From Bacteroidetes/Chlorobi group bacterium ChocPot_Mid (GTDB taxonomy: Bacteria > Bacteroidota > Ignavibacteria > Kapaibacteriales > UBA2268), in assembly GCA_003731675.1 (NCBI GenBank), contig RCNQ01000206.1, positions 1 to 9,378 of the forward strand: a stretch of 9,378 bases of DNA. The letters run 5' to 3'. Both the position numbers and the translations under genes were made by a program. Below are positions 1-7,509 of this stretch, piece by piece. The notes beneath the pieces are model-generated. The model saw only the letters and a program-made list of their open reading frames with translations, was not told the origin of the DNA and made no database searches. The number at the start of each line of letters is the position of its first letter. The first letter of the stretch is position 1.

Positions 1-117
1 AAATCCTGACAAGTTTTTATTTGTATAATAACCTGCCATTGACAAATAAAGCAAAGATGAGTAAATTTCACGGGTTATCTGCTCGTTTAATGCTTTTTCT
101 ACTGATTTTTTTATCAT
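1..117 (-). CDS. Bacterial non-haem ferritin, N-terminal 39 residues (cut by window edge)
   Basis: This is the start of an iron-storage ferritin, a cytoplasmic cage protein that oxidises Fe(II) at a di-iron site and stores it as mineral. The visible 39 residues form ferritin helix A. The stretch LNEQITREIYSSLLYLSM (residues 10-27) is close to E. coli FtnA, and the helix-A ferroxidase glutamate and the nearby conserved tyrosine fall at the same positions, E17 and Y24. The ATG at 117-115 is supported by a strong Shine-Dalgarno (AAGGAGA) ending six bases upstream. The gene follows the large secreted-protein gene on the same strand, but a strong terminator separates them, so it is probably transcribed independently. 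The rest of the protein lies outside the window, so intactness and the other iron ligands cannot be judged. Assignment to the FtnA-type ferritin family is confident; the exact subfamily is not. Confidence 0.85.
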   Translation of the reverse strand, partial: MIKKSVEKALNEQITREIYSSLLYLSMAGYYTNKNLSGF

Positions 118-228
118 AATATCTCTCCTTAAAAGTAAATAAATAATTTTCTGCTTTTGAATTAATAAAAATAACGAAATTTCTCATTCTTTGTTTTAAA
201 TGTCCCATTCACTTCTAAGTGATTATAC
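118..228 (-). promoter_or_regulatory. Ferritin upstream region: possible promoter and 12-bp palindrome
   Basis: Reading the minus strand, a perfect TATAAT (227-222) sits directly beside the U-tract of the preceding terminator. A weak -35-like TTGCAG (248-243) lies 15 bp upstream, inside the terminator stem, and that spacing is short. Immediately after the TATAAT is the palindrome CACTTAGAAGTG (221-210; 5-bp arms, 2-bp centre), which would lie over the predicted transcription start and could be an operator. The leader to the ATG would be about 100 nt and AT-rich, ending in a strong ribosome binding site. What is seen is the motifs and their order. Promoter activity and repressor binding are inference. 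Ferritin genes are often iron-regulated, but no recognisable Fur box was found. Confidence 0.3.
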
Positions 229-261
229 AAAAAAAATGCCCCCTGCAACTAAGCAGAGGGC
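229..261 (-). terminator. Rho-independent terminator of the giant secreted-protein gene
   Basis: On the minus strand the sequence reads GCCCTCTGC, a 6-nt loop TTAGTT, then GCAGGGGGC. This forms a 9-bp stem with one G-T wobble, followed by one A and then eight T (236-229). The stem starts 27 nt after the stop codon at 289-291. On the plus strand there is no T-run after the stem, so it is oriented to stop leftward transcription only. It should insulate the ferritin gene from the genes upstream. Confidence 0.92.
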
Positions 262-288
262 AATATATCTGATAATATTTATCTAATA

Positions 289-3200
289 TTATCTTACCAA
301 AGACATCTTACCAGTCAATACCTTGTCATCTACAGTCAATCTGTAAATGTAGGTTCCGCTGGCAACTTTGTTTCCGTGGTTGTCATCAGACATCCATGCT
401 TTTGCATAAGTACCTGCTGACATATTATCATTAACTAATGTCTTAACTACCATACCATAAACATCAAGTATCTCCAATGTTACCTTTGCGTTCTCTGGTA
501 TTGAGAAGCTTAAGTTTGTTCCATCGTTGAATGGGTTTGGTGAGTTTGGCATCAATACAATGCTTCCCTTTTCGGTGTAAGTCAATGTAACGATATTTGA
601 GAAATCGTCGCATGATTGTGTCCCGTCAAGGTCAACTTGTCTTAACTTATACTGATATGTTGTGTTTGGTTTTACATCTGTATCAACATAATTATATTCA
701 TGTGGAATATTCGATGTTCCATGTCCGCTAACAAATTCAGGTAATGTGTTCCAATCGCTGTTCTCTGTTCCGACAACTTTTCTTTCGACATAGAATCCAT
801 GGTTATTTACTTCAGATGCTGTCTCCCAGATAAGGTCAATAGCTCCCTGACGTACTGAACCCTTGAAGTATGTCAATTCAACAGGAATATCACAATCTTT
901 GAAAGGATATGATGTGCTGTATGTTCTCGGACCAAGATAAGGAACAATCAAAGGCAACCATGAACCACGTGATACTGTTGCTGTCTGTCCATCAAATGGT
1001 GTATATCCTTGATGGTCCATATGAGCATATCCAGGGTTTCCGATTGTTGATGTGAATGGTTCCCATGCACCACTACCTTGCCCGTTTTCATAAGCAAAGA
1101 AGTTTTTGTTTGTCTGGTTGCCGAATTTCTCCCTTATCCTGAATGATTTTTCAAGATTCAGATAAATACCTGCACTACCGTTCTTATCAGCAGTTTGTGG
1201 GTTGTGGAAGTAAATGTTTGTACAACGCATACCCATTCTTGATTTCGATGCACCAAGTTCAATACCTGCTTCAGCTAACTGAGCTACAGCTACCCAATAT
1301 ATCCCTTTCTTCAAAACTATTGGGTTTGGTAATGTTACAAATACAAATTCATTCCATCTACCCATTGAATCAGTAATTTGGTCATAACCGCGCTGTGCTT
1401 GTACCAAAGAGCCAGGTATCTGGTTTGATGGAATTTCGTCTCCATCGAACATTCTGTAAGATACCCAGTCAGGATGCTGATTCTTTGTTGCATAGTAAGC
1501 ACCGTACCCAAAGATTGTATCTTCAGATGTTAGTTCGAACTTCATGGCAAAGTTACCTGAACCTCCGTCACCACCTGCATCACCAACTTCCCAAGAAGGA
1601 TAGTTTTGCATCCAGTTTGCATAAGAAAGTCCACCCATCTTATAACCTCTCATTGTCAGACCTCTTCCGAATTCACCAATCATAGCCGAAACATCATTTG
1701 TTGCCTTACGCAAGTTATTTACGTCTGTTACTGGATGATATGCGAACATTGGTCCGAATGTCATATTAATTGTACTATATGTTGTATCGTTAAGTGGTTC
1801 AAGGTCGCCACCCGGAACAAATATGTCACCAATAATGATATATTTCCCTGGAGGTGAAAGTCTTGCATTCCATGTCGGCATCGAAATAGGTTCGTCTGAA
1901 CCTGGTCTCAGGAATGGAATCTGCTTTGTTCTGCAATAAATCGGAAGTGTTCTCATCAAAATCCATCTTGCTGAGTCTCTCGCTATTTTATTCTTTTGTC
2001 TGAATAATGCCATCATTTCTTCATAATCTTCGTCGTTCGGGTCTCCCTTCCATACCCATGCATCTGATAAATAGAATAATGAGTTGAAATCCGATTCTCT
2101 TACGATTGAAGCTTTTACCCAGAATGACGGTGCTTGTTTACTTGTGTTATTGCTAATCGACATTCTGATTGGAATAGCTGTTGCCTGACTTGCAGGTGTA
2201 ATTGTGTAAGGCCAATCAGCTTCAATTTTACTCATTTCAACGTCAACAATTTCTGATGTCGAATAAAGTATTCTTATGTTATCTACATAGAACGGGTCTT
2301 CATCGTCAGCTATTGTTGTCGGTGATAATTGATTATTTCTTGCATATACTCTAATTCTGAATCTGAAGTGCTTTCCACCTTCATTCGGAGCAGTAATAAA
2401 TGTATCTGGTATTGGAACATAAACTTTCTTATATTCAAAGTCAATACCATCATCATAGAAGTCATATCTCAAACCATTTGGTGTTCTCTGTCCTGAGTAA
2501 ACTGGTGGAGCCATTGCTGAGTCCTTGTCTGTCTCTAAGAATCCTACCATATATCCACCACCACCAAATAATGTATATGCTGCCATTTTGGTTTCTTCTG
2601 GAGCACCTTTTCTTCTTTGATGTTTTCTCCAGTTATCTGTTGCAATATTTGTAATCAAAGTACCATCTCTCCAGTTAAGTGACGGCTTCTTGAATTCAAC
2701 ATGTATCTGGTCGCAAAGCTCTGTTGTTGTTGAATATCCATAATTTGGATTATAGACATTATACCAGTTTGATACAACTATTCTGTGTTCGCAACCAATC
2801 AAAGTACCATCTGACCAACCTCTTTCCCAGTCATCTCTGTTGGTTGACCTTTGGATTGCAAGAGTCAAAACAGCACCGGTTTTTGTTAGCAAGTCAATTG
2901 GGAATGAACGCATCTCGTAACCTCCCCATGCACCGATACCGACAACTGATGGCGGTGGTCTGTGCAATTTAATTGTTGGTGATGATATCTTCAATCCAGG
3001 ATATACTTCACTGTTATTGCAAAGATAATCGCCTCTCGGTGGAAGTGGATTTCTTGATACAGTTTCACCTGTTACAACTGTTGCTCCAACACTTACCCAT
3101 TTATATACTGACGGAATTGGAACTGGAGAACCGTTATCATCAGGAACAACATGGAATTCTGTTACGTCATCAACGAATGGTTCATCATTCGGAATGTGTC

Positions 3201-5190
3201 TCATAACCCAGAACCTGATATTCAATGTATCATCAAAGGGCCACTCGTCACCAAGACTTTCACCTGTTGCCGGGTCAGATGGGTCAAGCATCAAATATGC
3301 TTTCATCAAACCGATATTTGACCTGAACAAGTCGTTTGGCTCAAATGGTGGGAAGTATATCTGTACGAAACCATAAGGAGGTACACCGTCCCAAGGTGCC
3401 TTCAATGTTCTGTCAGGATTATAATATGTCGCATTCAATGTATCAGCTTCATAGTTACCGCCAGTATATTTTACAACTGACAAAATAACCTTTTCAAAAG
3501 CTTCCTCGCCTGCTCTGTTCTTTACTGCATTGTAATCAACTTTGACATATTTGTTATACAATGGTCTTCTTGTTGCTTGATTAATAATCGCACAACGTAC
3601 ACGGAATGACAAGTCCTGTGGCATATAGTTCCTTTGATTCGGACCTTGAATGTCATTTGTTAAGTTTTCTACGATTGCAACTGGTTGCAACTGACCAACC
3701 TGTTCGTGACCTGCCAAAATTTCAAAGTCCTGAACCTGTGATGTCAATACTGGTACTTCATAAGCTGTTTGTCCTTGTTCTTGTTTTCTTACTCTGAATG
3801 CAAGGTCAACTACTCTTAATGTATTCTTCCATTGTTTGAAGCGAACCGATTGTGTCGGGTCAGGATATCCTGTATGGTCATTTGTAAAGTATTTTGACCA
3901 CATATAAGTATTCTGGTTGTAATCAGCCGCCCATGGAATTGTTCCTGTGTAATTCGGATTTGTTTTCAACTGTTTTGAGTCGAAGTTCAAATGTCTTGCC
4001 ATACCGGAAATACATCCAAAAGTATTAAATCTGATAAGTTGGTTTGCAGGATAAAAACCTAAACCATAATCTTTTCTACCCTGGAACCTCTCATAGTTAA
4101 TAGTAACTGTATTATCAGTCCTGTCTAATACTATCTGGCAATTTGCCGAGATGTATCCATCGTTTGCAGGTCCCATTGCATTTGCATTATACTGGCTGGC
4201 TGAACCTGTAGTCCCGATTGTATATACTGTGTAACCAGCAATAGTAATAGGACCTTTTAACTGCCAGTTAACAAAGTAAACAACAAGTTTGTTACCTGTT
4301 GGGTCTTTGTAGAAATAAACTTTACCTCTGTCTCTTGGTTGCTCGTTTATTGCATCCCACTGAGAAAGATAACCGTCACCCCAGAAAGGCGCTATGATTG
4401 GTAAGTTTCTCGTACTTACTGTAATATTTGGTGGAGCGGCTGTTACGAAAGCTTGTTGAGATACCTGACTTGCCATATTCCAACCGAAATTGTCAACAGT
4501 AGCATCAGCAGTACCGTCACCTGTACGTCCACCTACGATAAACCAGTCATAACTGTAAACATTGTAGCAGTTTGGTGACCCATAATTGTTGCTTTCAACT
4601 TTTCGGACTGGTGGGTTGTCATTGGTATATTTATACCTCGCGTTAGCTAACATAATTCCACCGTTAGATAAAACGTAGAAGCTATCGAACTTCAAACCGC
4701 CGTATTCGAATTCAAATCCAATCGGAATTGGACCAGCGAATACGTCGTCAACTGAGTCGTTAGCATAAACACCAGATGTACCCCACTGTGCGTGACGGAA
4801 AAATCTGTAACCGTCATTTTTACGTGATGGGTCTTGATACCAGGATACTGGATTTTGGTTCGGACCGGAAATAACTCTTCTCCAGTTCAAAGCGTCCTCT
4901 GTCGTATCAATGAATGAATAATCAGGAGCCCATGGCTTGCCTGCTCTGTCACCACTGTTTACGAAGTAGTACCCGGTAGATACAGCCGCTTGTGCTTTAG
5001 GATTGTTAATAGGGTCACCTGTGGTAACGAATGGTATCGGATAACTCGTACCCGGTGCCTGTCCGCCAAAGTCCACAAGTGCACTTTTCCTAAGCACTTC
5101 AACTTTGTATTCCTTACTGTCTTCAGCGTACATGTTGTAAGCTAAAAACCATACGCCAATGATAGTAAGAAGTAAAACGAATCTCTTCAT
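289..5190 (-). CDS. Giant secreted protein with nidogen-like region and C-terminal T9SS-type sorting domain (1633 aa)
   Basis: This is a predicted exported, probably surface-attached or released protein. The start is placed at MKRFVLLL (ATG 5190-5188). It gives a clean signal peptide (about residues 1-22, likely cut after MYA) and has AAAGGA seven bases upstream; an in-frame ATG at 5256 would put 22 non-signal residues in front. Residues about 150-375 resemble a nidogen/NIDO-type extracellular domain: IGFEFEYGG, LPIIAPFWGDGY, then GKVYFYKDP, VYFVNWQ and QIVLDRTDNTVTINYERFQG in order. The middle is beta-rich and unrecognised; around residue 970 the stretch DPFYVDNIRI looks like the last strand of a jelly-roll/MAM-like sandwich. 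Residues about 1435-1548 are fibronectin-III-like (VELTYFKG, WETASEVNNHGFYVER, YQYKLRQVDLDG). Residues 1549-1633 are a FlgD-Ig/Por-type tail (NSPNPFNDGT, LDVYGMVVKTL, ASGTYIYRL, ending KMSLVR), the signal used by type IX secretion. No catalytic motif was seen; adhesion or a structural role is a guess. A strong terminator follows. Confidence 0.9.
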   Translation of the reverse strand: MKRFVLLLTIIGVWFLAYNMYAEDSKEYKVEVLRKSALVDFGGQAPGTSYPIPFVTTGDPINNPKAQAAVSTGYYFVNSGDRAGKPWAPDYSFIDTTEDALNWRRVISGPNQNPVSWYQDPSRKNDGYRFFRHAQWGTSGVYANDSVDDVFAGPIPIGFEFEYGGLKFDSFYVLSNGGIMLANARYKYTNDNPPVRKVESNNYGSPNCYNVYSYDWFIVGGRTGDGTADATVDNFGWNMASQVSQQAFVTAAPPNITVSTRNLPIIAPFWGDGYLSQWDAINEQPRDRGKVYFYKDPTGNKLVVYFVNWQLKGPITIAGYTVYTIGTTGSASQYNANAMGPANDGYISANCQIVLDRTDNTVTINYERFQGRKDYGLGFYPANQLIRFNTFGCISGMARHLNFDSKQLKTNPNYTGTIPWAADYNQNTYMWSKYFTNDHTGYPDPTQSVRFKQWKNTLRVVDLAFRVRKQEQGQTAYEVPVLTSQVQDFEILAGHEQVGQLQPVAIVENLTNDIQGPNQRNYMPQDLSFRVRCAIINQATRRPLYNKYVKVDYNAVKNRAGEEAFEKVILSVVKYTGGNYEADTLNATYYNPDRTLKAPWDGVPPYGFVQIYFPPFEPNDLFRSNIGLMKAYLMLDPSDPATGESLGDEWPFDDTLNIRFWVMRHIPNDEPFVDDVTEFHVVPDDNGSPVPIPSVYKWVSVGATVVTGETVSRNPLPPRGDYLCNNSEVYPGLKISSPTIKLHRPPPSVVGIGAWGGYEMRSFPIDLLTKTGAVLTLAIQRSTNRDDWERGWSDGTLIGCEHRIVVSNWYNVYNPNYGYSTTTELCDQIHVEFKKPSLNWRDGTLITNIATDNWRKHQRRKGAPEETKMAAYTLFGGGGYMVGFLETDKDSAMAPPVYSGQRTPNGLRYDFYDDGIDFEYKKVYVPIPDTFITAPNEGGKHFRFRIRVYARNNQLSPTTIADDEDPFYVDNIRILYSTSEIVDVEMSKIEADWPYTITPASQATAIPIRMSISNNTSKQAPSFWVKASIVRESDFNSLFYLSDAWVWKGDPNDEDYEEMMALFRQKNKIARDSARWILMRTLPIYCRTKQIPFLRPGSDEPISMPTWNARLSPPGKYIIIGDIFVPGGDLEPLNDTTYSTINMTFGPMFAYHPVTDVNNLRKATNDVSAMIGEFGRGLTMRGYKMGGLSYANWMQNYPSWEVGDAGGDGGSGNFAMKFELTSEDTIFGYGAYYATKNQHPDWVSYRMFDGDEIPSNQIPGSLVQAQRGYDQITDSMGRWNEFVFVTLPNPIVLKKGIYWVAVAQLAEAGIELGASKSRMGMRCTNIYFHNPQTADKNGSAGIYLNLEKSFRIREKFGNQTNKNFFAYENGQGSGAWEPFTSTIGNPGYAHMDHQGYTPFDGQTATVSRGSWLPLIVPYLGPRTYSTSYPFKDCDIPVELTYFKGSVRQGAIDLIWETASEVNNHGFYVERKVVGTENSDWNTLPEFVSGHGTSNIPHEYNYVDTDVKPNTTYQYKLRQVDLDGTQSCDDFSNIVTLTYTEKGSIVLMPNSPNPFNDGTNLSFSIPENAKVTLEILDVYGMVVKTLVNDNMSAGTYAKAWMSDDNHGNKVASGTYIYRLTVDDKVLTGKMSLVR

Positions 5191-5239
5191 TGTGATTCCT
5201 TTAAATTGGTTAAACAAATTAGTATTTATTATTTTAAAC

Positions 5240-5268
5240 ATTTTATTATTAAACATTTATTTTATCAA
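5240..5268 (-). promoter_or_regulatory. Putative sigma70-like promoter for the giant secreted-protein gene
   Basis: In the 81-bp gap after the SDR-like gene, the minus strand has TTGATA (5268-5263), a 17-bp spacer and TAAAAT (5245-5240). Both hexamers match the bacterial consensus at 5 of 6 positions with ideal spacing. Transcription would start near 5233, giving a leader of about 43 nt before the ATG at 5190. The gap is extremely AT-rich, so chance matches are likely, and the gene may also be reached by read-through because no terminator is visible after the SDR-like gene. Confidence 0.35.
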
Positions 5269-5271
5269 AAA

Positions 5272-6960
5272 TTATCTTTTCCATCTCCAGCCTTTGTCTT
5301 CATACTCAAAAATCCAACCGGCTATTTTTCCTTCATCGAATGTCTCGAAATTATCCCAGTATTCCTTTGTATAAGTAAATCTCGAGCTTGTCTCATTCTC
5401 AGGTATTGATTCTGCCTGAGACATAATTTCATTTATTCTGCTTTTCCATTCAACAAAACTCTTTGGTCTCAAATCAACCCAAGCATCTTTACACCACTCC
5501 TCAATTTTTTCAGGTGTAATGTCAATTGGTTTGTCTGTTTTTGCTGGGATTTTCACATCAAATCCCTTAATATAATTCTTCCCGTCAGGAAGCAACACAA
5601 CCAAGCCGATTGAAAGCATTTCTGAACGCAATTTTGAATCTGATTCAATTAATTTCTTTGCTTTATCAGATATTTCCTCAGGCGAATAAGAATTCAGGTT
5701 CTTCATTCCGCCAACAATCCTTTTCAGAATATAAGCTTCGAATAAAAGCTTAGATAATCTCGGAGGTCCAAGCATTTCGAAAGCAATACTATCTACATTA
5801 TTTTCCTTTTCAAGTTTTTTGATTTTCTCAACAGCTCTGTTATAAAGCATTCCTCCTCTGTATGTCGGTCCCAAAGTAAATGCATCAAGACCCTGAACAA
5901 TATCATGCCCCGAATTTCCTGCCATCAATTCATAAACCACATATTCAGCAATTTCTTCAGGAGTAATAATTTCCATTTGTCTCAAAGCTCCGATTGCCTG
6001 AAATTCACCTTTCGAGAAAATTCCATTTTCACCAGTATCAATGAAAACAGATTTGTAATTATCCCCAGTCGCTTTGATTTTGTCAATTTTATTGAAATCA
6101 AACTGACCATTGACAGAGTAAGCATCATTCAAAGTCATATCGCAAAGAGGAATCGGTTTCCCTTTTCTCATTACTGTATCATAGGCAATTTTCTTCCATG
6201 CTATTGCCGCTGTGGGCTTGATTTCCTTGATTATCGGACATTCAGGAGTTCTTGCCATAAGGAAAAGCAACAAAGATTGCGCTCCTGCAACAGATGATTT
6301 TGCCAATAGCACTCTGGAAGGTCTCTCTTCACTGTGAGTGTATGGAATATTCAAACCCATACCACCAGTTCCCGCTGTACCTACTTTCAGATATAGCTTG
6401 GATTTCCCTGCAATCAATGCTTTCTGTAAAATTTGAATATGCCTGATAAGTTGTGGAATATACATACTTACCATCATCTTCTCTACATCTTCAGATTTAA
6501 GATTATCAGTATCAATCTCATTGCTAACTACGCTCGTAGTCTGATAAACATTCTGATATGCTATTGCTGTTGCCGTATTGATACAATCAATCACAATATC
6601 CGGTTGATTATCTACCACAAAACGATAAAGAGCTGATTGATTTAAAATATCATCATTAAGCTGGTCAAAAATATCTTTTACTGCACCTTTGCGGGAATTT
6701 TTTTCACTCAAAACTTCATCCCAGTTTTTGTCTTTCCATTCTACCCTTGTGAATATATTGCCCCAGACAGGAACAAACATATTCTGTGGTATATTCGGAT
6801 ATTCATTTCTTAATTGCTGACAAGCATCTTCTGCCTCTTCTTTACGAAGTGATGAAATAACAATCTGCTTCGGGTTATGTTCCATTAATTTGTGACATAT
6901 TGCTGAGCCGACTAAACCCCAGCCACCTAATATTAAAATCCTTGCGTTTTCAATCTGCAT
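5272..6960 (-). CDS. Large Rossmann-fold NAD(P)-binding protein, extended-SDR-like (562 aa)
   Basis: This is a cytoplasmic nucleotide-binding protein, probably an oxidoreductase or epimerase relative; the substrate is unknown. The N-terminus is a classic Rossmann beta-alpha-beta: RILILGGWGLVGSAIC (residues 7-22) carries the GxxGxxG dinucleotide loop at 12-18, and PDIVIDCINTATA (120-132) matches the strand after which extended SDRs place their active-site loop. KLYLKVGTAGTGG (188-200) fits the strand with the usual catalytic Ser/Thr. The helix expected to carry YxxxK reads VLLAK (217-221): the lysine is present but the tyrosine position is valine. At 562 aa it is well over the roughly 300-350 aa usual for extended SDRs. 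The last 190 or so residues (about 375-562) are charged, partly helical, end in GWRWKR, and match nothing I recognise. The start has only a weak upstream purine run. It lies 81 bp upstream of the giant secreted-protein gene, same strand, with a possible separate promoter between. No signal peptide or membrane span was seen. Confidence 0.75.
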   Translation of the reverse strand: MQIENARILILGGWGLVGSAICHKLMEHNPKQIVISSLRKEEAEDACQQLRNEYPNIPQNMFVPVWGNIFTRVEWKDKNWDEVLSEKNSRKGAVKDIFDQLNDDILNQSALYRFVVDNQPDIVIDCINTATAIAYQNVYQTTSVVSNEIDTDNLKSEDVEKMMVSMYIPQLIRHIQILQKALIAGKSKLYLKVGTAGTGGMGLNIPYTHSEERPSRVLLAKSSVAGAQSLLLFLMARTPECPIIKEIKPTAAIAWKKIAYDTVMRKGKPIPLCDMTLNDAYSVNGQFDFNKIDKIKATGDNYKSVFIDTGENGIFSKGEFQAIGALRQMEIITPEEIAEYVVYELMAGNSGHDIVQGLDAFTLGPTYRGGMLYNRAVEKIKKLEKENNVDSIAFEMLGPPRLSKLLFEAYILKRIVGGMKNLNSYSPEEISDKAKKLIESDSKLRSEMLSIGLVVLLPDGKNYIKGFDVKIPAKTDKPIDITPEKIEEWCKDAWVDLRPKSFVEWKSRINEIMSQAESIPENETSSRFTYTKEYWDNFETFDEGKIAGWIFEYEDKGWRWKR

Positions 6961-7509
6961 TTTTCTTTACCAATTAATCTTATAACAATATTAATATTAT
7001 TTAAAAAACAAATTACAAATTAATAAAAACTTTCAAACTGAGCAAAATCTTTCATAAAATGTGAAAAGAAAACATAATATATCATTATTTAGCTTTCGCT
7101 CGACCTCACTTTTTCAAAGAACGTCTCTTGCTGTATTTATCTTAACTATCAATATTTCCAATAATATCTGTTCAACTTAAATTGTTTTATAAATTCGCTA
7201 TTATGGCTAATAACAAAGACACAAAAACAGTCAAATCGTCTCAGAAAAATATATATATTATAGTGAAAAATATACAAACGGTTTAAATCCTGCTATAAAC
7301 TGCAAAATTATTGCGATGAATGTCCCAAAAATTCCTGTAAAATTCAAGAAAAATCACAATTCCATTGATTAATTCTATAATATATTACTTTATTTTCACA
7401 ACTATTTAACATAGATTTAATTATTTCCCACGTTTTCAGCAAAAAAAAATAAAAAAAAGAATTCAATTTTATTTATAACTTTGTAAAAAATTAATTTTCA
7501 GGACTAAAT
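6961..7509. other. Divergent AT-rich intergenic spacer with no convincing gene
   Basis: This 549-bp stretch separates the leftward SDR-like gene from the rightward lipoprotein gene and must hold both promoters. A possible Bacteroidota-style promoter for the leftward gene is TTTG (7046-7043) and TTAATTTG (7023-7016) with 19 bp between them; this is weak. A slightly less AT-rich patch at about 7091-7130 contains a boxA-like element on the minus strand (7111-7123) and a small AGC-GAAA-GCT hairpin (7091-7100). On the plus strand a 27-codon ORF starts at 7203 (MANNKDTKTV...) and stops at 7286. A Cys-containing frame just after it ends at 7368. There is no Shine-Dalgarno in front of 7203. The right end holds A9-T-A8 (7441-7458) ahead of the rightward promoter. 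No tRNA, riboswitch or repeat array was recognised. Confidence 0.6.
7441..7483 (+). promoter_or_regulatory. Putative promoter of the FISUMP lipoprotein: A-tracts and TAACTTTG box
   Basis: TAACTTTG (7476-7483) is an exact match to the Bacteroidota -7 consensus TAnnTTTG and overlaps a sigma70-like TATAAC (7474-7479). The matching upstream TTTG (-33) is absent. Instead the upstream side is A9-T-A8 (7441-7458), which could act as an UP-like element. The position, about 27 bp before the ATG at 7510, leaves a short leader. Use of the Bacteroidota-type box in this organism is not established by the window. Confidence 0.35.

Noticed and set aside
1143..3797. Several plus-strand ORFs of 60-96 codons inside the giant gene
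   Set aside because: They are antisense shadows of a long, domain-bearing minus-strand gene. Their translations are low-complexity in Leu, His, Ser and Gln and lack credible starts.
5905..6297. A 130-codon plus-strand ORF antisense to the SDR-like gene
   Set aside because: The opposite strand encodes a clear Rossmann protein. This translation is rich in His, Cys, Arg and Phe with no recognisable domain or ribosome binding site.
7258..7347. Minus-strand 29-codon hydrophobic frame from a TTG, ending TAA, resembling a membrane helix
   Set aside because: No ATG start, a stop codon lies just upstream, no ribosome binding site, and it is antisense to the Lys/Cys-rich frame in AT-rich DNA, where Phe/Ile-rich frames arise easily by chance.
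7441..7458. A9-T-A8 tract considered as part of a leftward terminator
   Set aside because: There is no GC-rich hairpin next to it, and its position upstream of a promoter box fits an UP-like element better.
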